Positions 1 to 8,962 are shown, counted from the first letter of the stretch. The stretch is DNA of 34,775 nt from Tateyamaria pelophila (GCF_019966495.1 NZ_JAIMIA010000051.1:1-34775), one strand, 5' to 3'. The notes: a model not told the origin generated them from the sequence alone. A program made the numbers and translations.

Positions 1-6
1 AACGCA

Positions 7-74
7 TGATCTTCTCTCCTGAATTTTGAAACCATACCGCCACAGCGGGTTTCAAAATTCAGGAGAGAAGATCA
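7..74. repeat. Perfect 27-bp inverted repeat with 14-nt loop
   Basis: The arms at 7-33 and 48-74 are exact reverse complements over 27 bp, separated by 14 nt. No T-run follows on either side, so it does not look like a typical intrinsic terminator. Long perfect arms close together resemble two abutting ends of an insertion sequence or a miniature inverted-repeat element. The arms contain a purine-rich GGAGAGAAGATC block. I see no transposase beside it and no other copy in the window. The mobile-element reading is inference; the repeat itself is directly visible. Confidence 0.75.
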
Positions 75-477
75 GAGAAAGATTCGCTGAAGCGGACCGG
101 CTAGAAGCCGGTGGCTTCGATCCATTAGGTGGAAAGTGAATTGGAGCCAAAATAGCTGACTTTTTTAGTCATCATCCTCCACCGAAATCTTGGTATCGCA
201 GAGACAGAGAGACAACCCACAGGTTCCGCCGCGTGGAAAAGCAGTAACGCCTCGACTGTCCGGATATCGCGATCGAGGAGCCTGTTTTTGCTAGGCACGA
301 CCGGACGTGGAGGCCCGCTCCGGTCCTGCCTCCGTTTCCAGTCTGGTCCCTGATCTGCGCCCGCATCATCAACTGCGCTTTTCACTGCCCCCATCGCCCG
401 CTATAACCGCACCGAAGCAAGATCACGCGCGTCCTATTTCGGATGCCGTGACCGTTACCAACCATTTGAGGACGAGA
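75..477. other. Leader region upstream of accB, no gene recognised
   Basis: About 400 bp with no recognisable protein in any frame. The accB frame stays open upstream to a possible start at 307, but that extension (Pro/His/Arg rich) does not resemble any AccB N-terminus. In many Rhodobacterales aroQ precedes accB; no aroQ sequence is visible here. A promoter for accBC should lie in this stretch, but I cannot place one with confidence. Confidence 0.5.
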
Positions 478-972
478 ATGACAAAAACCAACCATGACTC
501 GGATGTGGCCTTCATCAAGGCCCTGGCGGAATTGCTACGCGAGAATGACCTGACCGAATTGCAGGTCAAACGGGATTACGGCGAAGATGACAGCCTGAAC
601 GTGCGGGTCTCCCGGCAAATGATTCAGCAGGTTGCTGCACAAGCCACCGCAATCCCGACGCCTGTCGCTGCCCCCGCCGCGGGTGCCACTGTCGGCGAGG
701 CTGCCAGCCCAGCACCTGCGGTGGATCCGGCCAACGACCCGGGCGCTGTCACGTCTCCGATGGTCGGAACGGTTTATTTGCAAGCGGAACCGGACGCCCC
801 CTCCTTCATTTCAATCGGCCAGAAAGTCGAAGAAGGCGAAACCTTGTTGATTGTCGAAGCCATGAAAACGATGAACCATATCCCATCGCCCCGCGCCGGT
901 ACGGTCAAACGGATCGTGGTCGACAATGGCGCGGCGGTCGAGTTCGGCGCACCGCTGGTGATCCTCGAATAA
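478..972 (+). CDS. accB: Acetyl-CoA carboxylase biotin carboxyl carrier protein
   Basis: This is the 164-residue biotin carrier subunit of acetyl-CoA carboxylase, which shuttles carboxyl groups between biotin carboxylase (AccC) and the carboxyltransferase in the first committed step of fatty-acid synthesis. The N-terminal 50 residues match the AccB leader. An Ala/Pro-rich linker spans about 57-90, and the biotinyl domain spans about 90-164. The biotinylation motif EAMKTMNHI is present, with the modified lysine at K130. The ATG at 478 was preferred over an upstream in-frame start at 307 because a GAGGACGAG ribosome site precedes it and AccB homology begins there. accC follows after 10 nt, so the two form an operon. 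Confidence 0.96.
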   Translation: MTKTNHDSDVAFIKALAELLRENDLTELQVKRDYGEDDSLNVRVSRQMIQQVAAQATAIPTPVAAPAAGATVGEAASPAPAVDPANDPGAVTSPMVGTVYLQAEPDAPSFISIGQKVEEGETLLIVEAMKTMNHIPSPRAGTVKRIVVDNGAAVEFGAPLVILE

Positions 973-982
973 GGCAGGCCAC

Positions 983-2329
983 ATGTTCAAGAAAATCCTG
1001 ATTGCCAACCGCGGAGAGATCGCTTTGCGGGTCATCCGCGCCGCCCGCGAGATGGGCATCGCCACGGTCGCCGTGCATTCGACAGCCGACGCCGACGCCA
1101 TGCATGTGCGTATGGCCGACGAATCCATCTGTATCGGTCCACCCTCCTCCGCCCAATCCTACCTGAGCTTTCCCGCCATTATTTCGGCTTGCGAAATCAC
1201 CGGAGCCGATGCCATCCACCCCGGCTATGGATTTTTATCGGAAAACGCTCAATTCGTTCAGATCGTCGAAGACCACGGCCTGACATTCATCGGCCCGACG
1301 GCAGAGCACATCCGTGTGATGGGCGACAAGATCACCGCAAAGGACACGATGAAGGCGCTTGGCGTACCGTGTGTGCCCGGCTCGGACGGTGGCGTGGCAA
1401 CGCTGGAAGAAGCGAAGGCCATTGCAGAAGAAATGGACTATCCCGTCATTATCAAGGCCACCGCTGGCGGCGGCGGGCGCGGAATGAAAGTTGCAATTGC
1501 GGCGGCCGACATGGAAAGCGCATTCATGACCGCGCGAGCCGAAGGCAAATCCAATTTCGGCAATGACGAAGTCTATATCGAAAAATATCTGACCACCCCG
1601 CGCCACATTGAAATTCAGGTCTTTGGCGATGGAAAAGGACGCGCGGTGCATTTGGGCGAACGAGATTGTTCGCTGCAACGACGCCATCAAAAAGTGTTCG
1701 AAGAAGCACCGAGCCCCTCGATCACGGCCGAAGAACGGGCCTATATCGGCAAAGTCTGCGCCGACGCTGTAGCCAACATCAACTACATTGGCGCAGGCAC
1801 GATTGAATTTCTGTATGAGAACGGTGAGTTCTATTTCATCGAGATGAACACGCGTTTGCAGGTTGAGCATCCGGTGACCGAAGCCATCTTCGGCGTCGAT
1901 CTGGTCCGTGAGCAAATCCTCGTGGCGGCGGGCGAAGACATGTCATTTCATCAAGACGATCTGAAAATCAACGGCCACGCGATCGAAGTGCGGATCAACG
2001 CGGAACGTTTGCCTGACTTCACCCCCTGCCCGGGTCGGATCACGCAATATCATGCGCCCGGCGGTCTTGGCGTTCGGATGGACTCAGCGCTCTATGATGG
2101 GTATGTCATTCCACCCTATTACGACAGTCTGATCGGGAAACTGATTGTGCACGGGCGCGATCGGCCAGAGGCACTCGCGCGGCTGAAGCGGGCGCTCGGC
2201 GAGTTGATTGTCGACGGCATTGACACCACAGTACCGCTGTTCCACGCGCTGCTGGCTGAACCGGGCATCCATACGGGGCAGTATAATATCCACTGGCTCG
2301 AACACTGGCTGGAAGGATACAGCACCTGA
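983..2329 (+). CDS. accC: Acetyl-CoA carboxylase, biotin carboxylase subunit
   Basis: This 448-residue cytosolic ATP-grasp enzyme carboxylates the biotin on AccB using bicarbonate and ATP. The N-terminus [16 protein letters not shown] is the family hallmark. Also visible are the glycine-rich ATP-grasp loop (GGGGRGMK), the [18 protein letters not shown] segment, and the [14 protein letters not shown] catalytic and metal-binding segment. Length matches the usual 446-450 residues. It lies directly behind accB in the standard two-gene operon. A short AGGC-type ribosome site precedes the ATG. No anomaly is seen. Confidence 0.97.
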   Translation: MFKKILIANRGEIALRVIRAAREMGIATVAVHSTADADAMHVRMADESICIGPPSSAQSYLSFPAIISACEITGADAIHPGYGFLSENAQFVQIVEDHGLTFIGPTAEHIRVMGDKITAKDTMKALGVPCVPGSDGGVATLEEAKAIAEEMDYPVIIKATAGGGGRGMKVAIAAADMESAFMTARAEGKSNFGNDEVYIEKYLTTPRHIEIQVFGDGKGRAVHLGERDCSLQRRHQKVFEEAPSPSITAEERAYIGKVCADAVANINYIGAGTIEFLYENGEFYFIEMNTRLQVEHPVTEAIFGVDLVREQILVAAGEDMSFHQDDLKINGHAIEVRINAERLPDFTPCPGRITQYHAPGGLGVRMDSALYDGYVIPPYYDSLIGKLIVHGRDRPEALARLKRALGELIVDGIDTTVPLFHALLAEPGIHTGQYNIHWLEHWLEGYST

Positions 2330-2683
2330 ACAACAGTATGCCCTTCAAGTTTCAGTACGCGAAAACGACTACGTTGCATTCCGTTTCCGGATGAAAACGA
2401 CCCGCTTCCGCCGCTCGGGGCTGGTACCGATAATCTGGTTTGCTTGATCCACAGTCTCACCAAGTGCGTCCGAGAAATAGACTTGGCAAGTGTGTGAAAC
2501 GCACTGAATTTAGCCCTTCGGTTGCCTGAAACACGATAATGAGCGGCAGGACAGGTCCACGGCATGCTCGGCATGGAAATTTTTCACTTCTGGTTCGCTT
2601 GACCCCCGGTTGTGATAATAGAACTGCGAACCGGACCAGAGACCAGGCCGGGCTAGGCGGGTTTGAAATCAGACGAGAAAGCG
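2330..2683. other. accC-aat intergenic region, no gene recognised
   Basis: About 350 bp without a convincing coding frame. A GATAAT hexamer at 2614-2619 follows a TTGAC-like stretch at 2599-2603, but the spacing is too short for a standard sigma-70 promoter, so I do not call it. The length suggests that aat has its own promoter rather than read-through from accC. Confidence 0.4.
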
Positions 2684-3325
2684 ATGAAGGACTTTGTGAT
2701 CACGCCAGAACTTTTGCTCAGGGGCTATGCCAACGGCATATTTCCAATGGCAGAAAGCCGCGATGATCCAGAGGTTTTTTGGGTCGATCCCCGCAAACGG
2801 GGCATTCTTCCCTTGGATGGATTCCACATCTCGCGCAGCCTGAGCCGGGCAATGCGGCGCAGTGACTGGACCCTGACCGCGGATGCGGATTTCGAAGCCG
2901 TGGTCGACGGCTGTGCTGATCGCTCCGACACATGGATCAACCCGGAAATCAGACGGCTTTATTCCGCGCTCCGTCGCAGCGGCCATGCCCATTCGATGGA
3001 AGTCTGGGAAGGTTCGGCATTGGTCGGCGGCATTTACGGCGTCGTGCTGGGAGCCGCGTTTTTTGGGGAAAGCATGTTTTCGCGCCGCACCAACGCATCA
3101 AAAATGGCGTTGGCAGGTTGCGTCGACCGGCTTCAAAGGGGCGGCTTTACGTTGTTCGATACGCAGTTCCTGACGGAACATCTGGCTTCACTGGGTGCCA
3201 TCGAAATCACACGTGCGCGCTATCATGACATGCTGGCCGCAGCGCTGGACCGGAGCGCAGATTTCAGTGGCCCCGCGCTTGCAACCTTTCAGGACGTGAT
3301 ACAGCGCAAAACCCAGACGTCGTAG
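2684..3325 (+). CDS. aat: Leucyl/phenylalanyl-tRNA--protein transferase
   Basis: This 213-residue enzyme transfers Leu or Phe from aminoacyl-tRNA to the N-terminus of proteins starting with Lys or Arg, marking them for ClpS-ClpAP degradation (bacterial N-degron pathway). Family signatures are GYANGIFPMAE near the N-terminus, WVDPRKRGILPLD, the FGESMFSR segment and LFDTQFLTEHLASLGA near the C-terminus. I chose ATG 2684, preceded by GAGAAAG, over an in-frame TTG at 2663. The 3' end overlaps the convergent DUF2155 gene by 37 nt. Location beside accBC is typical of Rhodobacterales. Confidence 0.94.
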   Translation: MKDFVITPELLLRGYANGIFPMAESRDDPEVFWVDPRKRGILPLDGFHISRSLSRAMRRSDWTLTADADFEAVVDGCADRSDTWINPEIRRLYSALRRSGHAHSMEVWEGSALVGGIYGVVLGAAFFGESMFSRRTNASKMALAGCVDRLQRGGFTLFDTQFLTEHLASLGAIEITRARYHDMLAAALDRSADFSGPALATFQDVIQRKTQTS

Positions 3326-3648
3326 CGGGCGTGCTCCATCGGGTTCAAAGCGGGGGATGCAGCGACCATCCATCCGGAAAAGACCGCCCCCGTGCGCCCT
3401 GTTTCGGTGATTTGCAGGCCCGCAAAGGCGTTGCCTGACGGATTGCCCACGGGATAGCGGCATTCGGTCAGGGTGATATTCAGCCGTTCGAACTTCACCG
3501 TCCGGCCTGTGGGCAATTCAATGTCAACAACGGCCCCGTTGAATTTGTCGAGGCCACGCAGCACAGCGCCGGACGCCGACTCAGTCCGAACCTGCCCCGA
3601 TACACTTGTGCCAAGCATCATGCATAGCACGGCCAATCGCAGCATCAT
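3289..3648 (-). CDS. DUF2155 domain-containing secreted protein
   Basis: A 119-residue protein with an N-terminal signal peptide (about residues 1-18, MMLRLAVLCMMLGTSVSG) followed by one DUF2155 domain. Family landmarks are the DKFNG segment, the conserved cysteine in TLTECRYP, and the C-terminal YDVWVLRC. Function is not established for the family. Alphaproteobacterial members are predicted periplasmic proteins of about 120-180 residues. The start codon overlaps the mlaD stop by 4 nt, implying translational coupling. Its 3' end overlaps aat tail-to-tail. Confidence 0.85.
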   Translation of the reverse strand: MMLRLAVLCMMLGTSVSGQVRTESASGAVLRGLDKFNGAVVDIELPTGRTVKFERLNITLTECRYPVGNPSGNAFAGLQITETGRTGAVFSGWMVAASPALNPMEHARYDVWVLRCITS

Positions 3649-4103
3649 TCGCCTGCGTCCCCGGACCCTGAAACGAATTTCAGCAGCAGCGAAATCAGGC
3701 TGATCGACCCTTGGGTGTCAGTAATTTCATCACCCGGTTCATAGTTGAACGGCGATCCACCGGGCACGATCTCCACGAAATTGCCGCCCAGCAAACCTTC
3801 GGAGCTGATGATGATCGCGCTGTCATCTGGAATCAACGTGTCCTTGCCAAGCGCGACCGTGGTGTCGGCCCGGAATGTCGTCGCATTCAATCCCACATCC
3901 GTGACGGTACCGATTTTCACGCCAGCCAGGCGCACATCCGTTCCGACGTTGACGCCTTCGAGGCTGCGGAAGCTCGCTGACAACGGATAGGTCGCCCCAC
4001 CGCCCGTTCCCAGGCCGCCGACCTGAGCGCCGTATATGGCAATTGCGACCGCCGCCGCCAGAACAGCGCCACCAACCAAAACCTCGGTTGTGTTCTCAGA
4101 CAT
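3645..4103 (-). CDS. mlaD: Outer-membrane lipid asymmetry protein MlaD (MCE domain)
   Basis: A 152-residue MCE-domain protein. MlaD anchors in the inner membrane and forms the periplasmic lipid-binding hexamer of the Mla phospholipid transporter that maintains outer-membrane asymmetry. An N-terminal membrane helix spans about residues 8-28 (VLVGGAVLAAAVAIAIYG). The MCE core follows with VGTDVRLAGVKIGTV and the GLLGGNFVEIVPG segment. I chose the internal ATG at 4103 because homologues begin MSENTTEVLVGG; an upstream in-frame start at 4142 would overlap the previous gene. The rest of the Mla system is not in this window. Confidence 0.9.
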   Translation of the reverse strand: MSENTTEVLVGGAVLAAAVAIAIYGAQVGGLGTGGGATYPLSASFRSLEGVNVGTDVRLAGVKIGTVTDVGLNATTFRADTTVALGKDTLIPDDSAIIISSEGLLGGNFVEIVPGGSPFNYEPGDEITDTQGSISLISLLLKFVSGSGDAGE

Positions 4104-4113
4104 CGTCGGGGCC

Positions 4114-4497
4114 TTATTCCGGGGTCCAGGCTTCGTAGTCACCGCGGTCGGCAGGGGCGGCCCGGCGAATGGAACCGGCAGGCGCGTAGGCCATTGCTGT
4201 TCCGGTCAAATTCGGCTGGTGTGGCTTTTCCCATGCTTTGTGGGGCAAAGGTTTGTCCGTGGGTGGTTCGTCCCATGTGCGGTGCAGCCATCCGTGCCAC
4301 TGTGGGTCCACACGGCTGGCCTCGGCCTCGCCGTTGTAGATCACCCAGCGGCGGCTGTCGTCGGCATTGCGATAAAAGACATTCCCTTGGGAATCGTCTC
4401 CGACTTTCGTACCTTTGCGCCATGTAAACAACTGGGTGTTGAGCGTCTGGCCGTTCCACCATGTCACGGAACGCAACAGCGTATTGAGAATGCCCAT
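4114..4497 (-). CDS. NDUFA12-family complex I accessory subunit homologue
   Basis: A 127-residue homologue of the 17.2-kDa accessory subunit of NADH:ubiquinone oxidoreductase (NDUFA12/B17.2), one of the few supernumerary subunits shared by mitochondria and alphaproteobacteria. Family features are [42 protein letters not shown] and the Trp/Pro-rich tail. It acts at the peripheral arm of complex I on the cytoplasmic side. It precedes mlaD by 10 nt in a conserved alphaproteobacterial gene order. Whether mlaD and this gene are functionally linked is unknown. Confidence 0.93.
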   Translation of the reverse strand: MGILNTLLRSVTWWNGQTLNTQLFTWRKGTKVGDDSQGNVFYRNADDSRRWVIYNGEAEASRVDPQWHGWLHRTWDEPPTDKPLPHKAWEKPHQPNLTGTAMAYAPAGSIRRAAPADRGDYEAWTPE

Positions 4498-4579
4498 TTT
4501 TCGCCTCCGACGGTTTCAACACTCTATGCCGCATCCGCTGCGCCGCGTCCAGAGGACACAGGCACGCAAGCCGGGCAGA

Positions 4580-4942
4580 TCATGATGGCAAGAGTGCGGT
4601 GACTTCGATTTCAATTCGATATTTCGGATCGATCAGCCCGCATTCAATCATCGTGGCAGCAGGTGGGTTGGGACCGAATGTTGCCGCCAGAATGGGCCAA
4701 CACGGTTCGAATTCTGATCTGTCTGGCAGCATGTAGGTGACCCGCACAACGTCGTGCCAATCGGCGCCTGCGTCGCGCAGCGCTTCATGAATTGTCGCCA
4801 ATGCATTCTCGCACTGCTCCGTCACGGTATCGCCTTGACCGACGGTGCCCGCCACATGAACCCAGCCGCCTGCCACGACCGCACGACAATACCCGATCCT
4901 CGACTCGAATGCGCCATCGGACGAAATACGCAGAATGGTCAT
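4580..4942 (-). CDS. RidA/YjgF-family protein lacking the deaminase arginine
   Basis: A 120-residue Rid-superfamily protein, normally a trimer that hydrolyses reactive enamines and imines released by PLP enzymes. The fold signatures are present: VHVAGTVGQG, the CENALATIHEALRDAGADWHDVVRVTYML helix-strand block, and IEIEVTALL at the end. The arginine that archetypal RidA uses to hold the substrate carboxylate (the R of PARS) is replaced by Ala96 in a PPAAT context. It is therefore unlikely to be a canonical imine deaminase and belongs to another Rid subgroup. It lies downstream of the clpX terminator and 82 nt upstream of the NDUFA12 homologue on the same strand. Confidence 0.85.
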   Translation of the reverse strand: MTILRISSDGAFESRIGYCRAVVAGGWVHVAGTVGQGDTVTEQCENALATIHEALRDAGADWHDVVRVTYMLPDRSEFEPCWPILAATFGPNPPAATMIECGLIDPKYRIEIEVTALLPS

Positions 4943-5037
4943 GTGTTCCTCCCACCATGGCGCACCAGGGTGCGCCTTACGGGCATAGAATTCGGCCCTG
5001 CGCTTAAAAAGACAAGGTATGAACGAGAGTGGCTGCG

Positions 5038-5067
5038 CAAAGAAAAGGCGGACCTCAGGCCCGCCTT
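5038..5067 (-). terminator. Intrinsic terminator downstream of clpX
   Basis: On the minus strand an 8-bp stem with one G-T pair (GGCGGGCC / GGTCCGCC, loop TGA, positions 5047-5065) is followed by TTTTCTTT. It begins about 25 nt after the clpX stop. It should separate clpX from the RidA-like gene downstream. Confidence 0.8.
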
Positions 5068-5092
5068 CGTCTGTTTGTCTGTGCTGTGGCGT

Positions 5093-6358
5093 TTAGCCGG
5101 CGGTCGCAGGCTCTTTTTCTGCATCTGCGTGGATCATCAGCGGCGCCGCATCTGAATTTACCGCTTCCTCGTTCACGACAACCTCGGTGACCGAATCCAG
5201 ACCGGGCAATTCGAACATTGTATCCAGCAGGATATCCTCGAGGATCGAACGCAGACCCCGTGCACCGGTTTTCCGCTCAATCGCGCGCTTGGCGATCGCA
5301 CTCAGCGCATCTTCGGTGAACGTGAGGTCGGTATCTTCCAACTCGAACAGGCGCTGGTATTGTTTCACCAATGCGTTCTTGGGCTGTGTCAGAATGGTGA
5401 CCAACGCGTCCTCATCCAGATCTTCGAGTGTCGCCAAGACAGGCAAACGTCCGACAAATTCCGGGATCAAACCGAATTTCAGCAGATCTTCAGGCTCCAG
5501 ATCCATGAATATCTCGCCAACGCCGCGCGATTCCTCGCCCCGCACATCTGCACCAAAGCCCATGGCAGAGCCCTTGCCGCGCTGCGCAATGATCTTGTCG
5601 AGACCCGCAAAGGCTCCGCCGCAGATAAACAGGATATTGGTCGTGTCCACTTGCAGGAATTCCTGTTGCGGATGCTTGCGCCCGCCCTGAGGGGGCACCG
5701 ACGCAACGGTGCCTTCCATAAGCTTCAGCAACGCCTGCTGCACACCTTCGCCCGACACGTCGCGTGTGATCGAAGGGTTTTCTGACTTCCGCGTGATCTT
5801 GTCGACTTCGTCAATATAGACGATGCCCCGTTGCGCGCGTTCGACATTGTATTCGGACGATTGCAGCAGCTTGAGGATGATGTTCTCGACATCTTCGCCT
5901 ACATAGCCCGCTTCGGTCAGCGTGGTGGCATCCGCCATCGTGAAGGGCACGTCCAGAATGCGGGCCAGAGTTTGCGCCAGCAATGTCTTGCCACAGCCCG
6001 TAGGGCCGATCAGCAGAATATTGGATTTCGCCAGCTCGATGTCACCACCCTTTTGCGCGTGGTTGAGCCGCTTGTAGTGGTTGTGCACGGCGACCGACAA
6101 CACGCGCTTGGCCATGGCCTGACCAATCACATAATCATCCAGCACTGCGCAAATATCTTTGGGTGTGGGCACGCCATCGGTGGACTTCAGGCCAGAAGCC
6201 TTCGTTTCTTCCCGAATGATGTCCATGCACAGTTCGACACATTCATCGCAGATAAACACGGTCGGCCCCGCGATCAGTTTGCGCACCTCATGCTGGCTCT
6301 TGCCGCAAAAGCTGCAATAGAGGGTATTCTTGCTGTCGCCGCCAGAATTCGTGGCCAT
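5093..6358 (-). CDS. clpX: ClpXP protease ATPase subunit ClpX
   Basis: This 421-residue AAA+ unfoldase recognises degrons (such as ssrA tags and, in alphaproteobacteria, cell-cycle regulators), unfolds substrates and feeds them to ClpP. An N-terminal zinc finger uses C15, C18, C37 and C40. Walker A is GPTGCGKT, the pore loop is GYVGED, and Walker B is IVYIDEVDK. The GARGLRSI sensor-2 segment and the C-terminal small domain are complete. Length agrees with the alphaproteobacterial norm of about 420. clpP lies 177 nt upstream on the same strand, the usual clpP-clpX order. Confidence 0.98.
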   Translation of the reverse strand: MATNSGGDSKNTLYCSFCGKSQHEVRKLIAGPTVFICDECVELCMDIIREETKASGLKSTDGVPTPKDICAVLDDYVIGQAMAKRVLSVAVHNHYKRLNHAQKGGDIELAKSNILLIGPTGCGKTLLAQTLARILDVPFTMADATTLTEAGYVGEDVENIILKLLQSSEYNVERAQRGIVYIDEVDKITRKSENPSITRDVSGEGVQQALLKLMEGTVASVPPQGGRKHPQQEFLQVDTTNILFICGGAFAGLDKIIAQRGKGSAMGFGADVRGEESRGVGEIFMDLEPEDLLKFGLIPEFVGRLPVLATLEDLDEDALVTILTQPKNALVKQYQRLFELEDTDLTFTEDALSAIAKRAIERKTGARGLRSILEDILLDTMFELPGLDSVTEVVVNEEAVNSDAAPLMIHADAEKEPATAG

Positions 6359-6535
6359 GTCGCGTCCTTCCCGGCAGTCGCCGCCATTTCGGATGCCGGA
6401 AATGAACCGGCTTTCCCGCGTTGACCGTCAGTTTAAGACAGCCCCGCAGGGTCCACAATCGTCTTTTTCTCTGACCCGAAGGTCAAACACCGTTACGTCA
6501 CCGCAACGGTGCACATCTTATTTTCCTGTGTCGTC

Positions 6536-7177
6536 TTACTTGTCTTTGTCGTCGTCTTTCGCGCGGTTCGCGACAATCTCGTCGATATGGCCCCACTCCT
6601 TGGCCTCTTCCGGCGTCAACCATGTGTCGCGATCCAGTGCTTTTTGAACCGTGTCATAATCCTGACCGGAATGTTTCACATACATCTGATACATCCGCTC
6701 GCGGGTTTGCTCGATATGCCGGGCCGAGATCAGAATATCGGCAGCCATACCCTGCGATCCGCCTGACGGCTGGTGCACCATGATCTCGGAGTTTGGCAAC
6801 GCAAACCGCATCCCCGGTTCACCACCGATTGCAATCGCGGACCCCATCGACGCCGCCATGCCGCAAATCAGCGTCGACACTTTGGGTTTGATATATTGCA
6901 TTGTATCGTAAATGGAAAAGCCTGCTGTCACCTCACCGCCGGGCGAGTTGATGTACATGCTGATTTCCTTTGACGGGTTCTCGGCCTCGAGATGCAGCAA
7001 CTGCGCGACGATCAGATGGCTCATCCCGTTGTGAATCGGGCCATTGATGAAAATGATCCGTTCCTTCAGAAGGCGCGAAAAAATGTCATAGGCACGTTCA
7101 CCACGGCTGGTCTGTTCGACAACCATAGGCACGAGATTGCCGGTAAAATGGGTATACTGATCGATTGGGTCGCGCAT
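6536..7177 (-). CDS. clpP: ATP-dependent Clp protease proteolytic subunit
   Basis: This 213-residue serine peptidase assembles as a tetradecamer and degrades substrates delivered by ClpX or ClpA. The catalytic triad is S110 (GMAASMGS), H135 (IMVHQPSGG) and D184 (LDRDTW). The ATG at 7177 is preceded by AGGAATTA, a better ribosome site than that of the in-frame upstream start at 7210. Homologues also begin close to MRDPIDQY. The C-terminus ends in a charged DDDKDK tail. It is divergent from the photolyase-like gene, with 132 bp between starts. Confidence 0.97.
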   Translation of the reverse strand: MRDPIDQYTHFTGNLVPMVVEQTSRGERAYDIFSRLLKERIIFINGPIHNGMSHLIVAQLLHLEAENPSKEISMYINSPGGEVTAGFSIYDTMQYIKPKVSTLICGMAASMGSAIAIGGEPGMRFALPNSEIMVHQPSGGSQGMAADILISARHIEQTRERMYQMYVKHSGQDYDTVQKALDRDTWLTPEEAKEWGHIDEIVANRAKDDDKDK

Positions 7178-7236
7178 TAATTCCTGCCTCGTCTGATTTT
7201 GCGAGACCATACCCGCAAAGAGATTACCCGAGTCTT

Positions 7237-7261
7237 AGTATCGGCGCTTGGGACCTGCAAG
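7237..7261 (-). promoter_or_regulatory. Possible sigma-32-type promoter upstream of clpP
   Basis: On the minus strand CTTGCAG is followed after 11 nt by CGATACT, about 60 nt upstream of the clpP start. This loosely fits heat-shock (RpoH) promoters (CTTG near -35, C-rich/TAT near -10). clp genes are commonly RpoH targets. The match is imperfect and was made by eye. Confidence 0.25.
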
Positions 7262-7309
7262 GGGGGCACGACGCTTGAAGCCTGTCGATCTCCGTCTAAG
7301 TGGACCTCA

Positions 7310-8539
7310 ATGACAGACGCGATGACCCGATTTCCTCCCACCCGGCTGGCGGCCCTGGAACGGTTAAGCCGGTTTGTGCCCCACGCCGGGCGCGATTATG
7401 CCGCGCGCCGCAATTATGATCTGGGGCCGGACAAGCATGACGGCGTGTCCATGCTCTCGCCGTATCTGCGCACGCGATTGCTGACGGAACGCGACGTGCT
7501 GGATGCGGTGTTGGGACGACACAGCGCATCCGCCGCCGAAAAGTTCGTGCAGGAGGTGTTCTGGCGCACCTATTGGAAAGGCTGGCTCGAAATGCGCCCG
7601 GCGGTCTGGACCCAGTACAAAACCGCCCTCAAGGGCCAGATTGACGCGGTCCAAACCCAATCGGGCCTGCGCGCAGCGTGGGAAGCTGCGTGTACGGGGC
7701 AAACCGAGATCGCGTGTTTCAACGCCTGGGCCAATGAGTTGGTCGAGACCGGATACATGCACAATCACGCGCGCATGTGGTTTGCCTCGATCTGGATATT
7801 CACGTTGCGCTTGCCGTGGGAGCTCGGCGCGGATTTCTTTTTGCGGCATCTGCTGGATGGTGATCCGGCGTCCAACACGCTCGGGTGGCGCTGGGTTGCC
7901 GGCATCCAGACTCCGGGCAAAACCTACCTGGCCCGCACATCCAACATCTCAAAGTTCACCGAAGGGCGGTTTGCCCCGAAATGGCAACTGGCGGGCGAAG
8001 CACCGGCGCTGAATGCCCCCCCGGTGCCCGAACGCCAACCCGTGCCCGCAGTAGCGCCGCCAAGGCCCAACCTGACCACAGGTCTCCTGCTGCATGATGA
8101 TGATCTCAGTCCGGGATATGTGCTTGATGCAGGCCTTGCACCGATTGCGACGGCCGTCGTGACGACACGCAAAGGACTGTCGCCTCTCTCGATTGCACCG
8201 AAGGTGGAGGCTTTCGCGCAGGCGGCCTCCGAGGATACCGTGACACGGTTCACCGACAGACTCGGGACAATCGCGCGCCCGGCCCCGACCGCCCCGGCGC
8301 TCGCGCGGTGGGCCGCAGAACAAGGCATTGAACAGATCTTGACCCCTTATGCCCCGGTCGGTCCCAATGCGGATCTGATCGGACGCCTCGCTGCGATGCC
8401 GGATGGCCCACGGATTGCTCAAATCCGCCGTGATTTCGACAGTGCAGCCTGGCCGCACGCCACGCACGGGTTTTTCCGGTTCAAGGATCAAATCCAGACT
8501 TTGTTGGGTGCGATGCGCGGTTTGAACACCGTCCGTTAA
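7310..8539 (+). CDS. Photolyase/cryptochrome-like FAD-binding protein, apparently permuted
   Basis: A 409-residue protein whose N-terminal half (about 25-225) carries the FAD-binding helical domain of the photolyase/cryptochrome family: VSMLSPYLRTRLL, FWRTYWKGWLE, then ETGYMHNHARMWFASIW and DGDPASNTLGWRWVAG. The usual N-terminal alpha/beta antenna domain is absent. A Pro/Ala-rich linker (about 228-253) leads to a C-terminal region (about 254-409) with photolyase-like segments, notably LARWAAEQGIEQIL and WPHATHGFFRFK. This suggests inverted domain order. Start 7310 was taken because homology begins just after it; the frame is open back to 7199. DNA repair, blue-light sensing or another flavoprotein role are all possible. 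Confidence 0.8.
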   Translation: MTDAMTRFPPTRLAALERLSRFVPHAGRDYAARRNYDLGPDKHDGVSMLSPYLRTRLLTERDVLDAVLGRHSASAAEKFVQEVFWRTYWKGWLEMRPAVWTQYKTALKGQIDAVQTQSGLRAAWEAACTGQTEIACFNAWANELVETGYMHNHARMWFASIWIFTLRLPWELGADFFLRHLLDGDPASNTLGWRWVAGIQTPGKTYLARTSNISKFTEGRFAPKWQLAGEAPALNAPPVPERQPVPAVAPPRPNLTTGLLLHDDDLSPGYVLDAGLAPIATAVVTTRKGLSPLSIAPKVEAFAQAASEDTVTRFTDRLGTIARPAPTAPALARWAAEQGIEQILTPYAPVGPNADLIGRLAAMPDGPRIAQIRRDFDSAAWPHATHGFFRFKDQIQTLLGAMRGLNTVR

Positions 8540-8962
8540 AACGCCGACGACGGCAGACCCGATGGCGCGGGAGACAATACCTGCCCGACCAGCCTCAGTG
8601 GCACCTGAAATAAGTACGTGCGGCCCATGGGACGGCGGGCGGGGCGTCTTTGCCAAAGGCAAAGAGCGTCCGACCCCGTCCGAAACCACCGACAGATATG
8701 CTGTCGCTCCGCCTCCCAGATCCTGATCCGCGACCCTTAGGGCAGTCCTCAACAGGTTTACGCAGGTGGCAACCGGCATTCCTTCGGGAACATTTGACAG
8801 CACGCCGATTTTGCAGTGGTGCTCAACAACGCTTCTCAAGAACTGAACGTACGCAAGGCCTTTGGTGAAGCAGGTGCAGCATATTGCCGATACCCCAGCA
8901 AATCATCGCGCGTTTGAATCCTTGGCGAAAAAATGGACCACCAAAGAAGAGCGACCACACAT
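8540..8962. other. Non-coding, probably decayed sequence
   Basis: No intact gene is visible. On the plus strand around 8798-8914 a stretch reads QHADFAVVLNNASQELNVRK and continues to a stop. It has protein-like composition but no start, and I could not assign it to a family. Together with the relic next to it, this suggests accumulated gene debris between the photolyase-like gene and kynU. Confidence 0.4.

Noticed and set aside
80-125. tRNA-like string near the start (GGCTTCGATCC)
   Set aside because: It does not form a cloverleaf; no acceptor or anticodon stem can be drawn.
125-394. Minus-strand open frame of 89 codons upstream of accB
   Set aside because: No ribosome site, low-complexity charged translation, no family resemblance.
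1235-1915. Long minus-strand open frame (226 codons) inside accC
   Set aside because: It is antisense to the biotin carboxylase coding sequence and its translation has no recognisable motif. High GC content makes such shadows common.
2599-2619. Possible sigma-70 promoter before aat
   Set aside because: The TTGAC and GATAAT elements are only about 10 nt apart, too close for a functional pair.
7949-8839. Minus-strand open frame of 296 codons overlapping the photolyase-like gene
   Set aside because: Mostly antisense to the flavoprotein's C-terminal half. The part beyond the gene has a vaguely dehydrogenase-like VLISGATEAGRAG stretch but no coherent Rossmann pattern.
8798-8914. Plus-strand segment with protein-like composition (FAVVLNNASQELNVRKAFGE)
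   Set aside because: Too short and without a start; no family could be assigned, so it is mentioned only in the intergenic entry.
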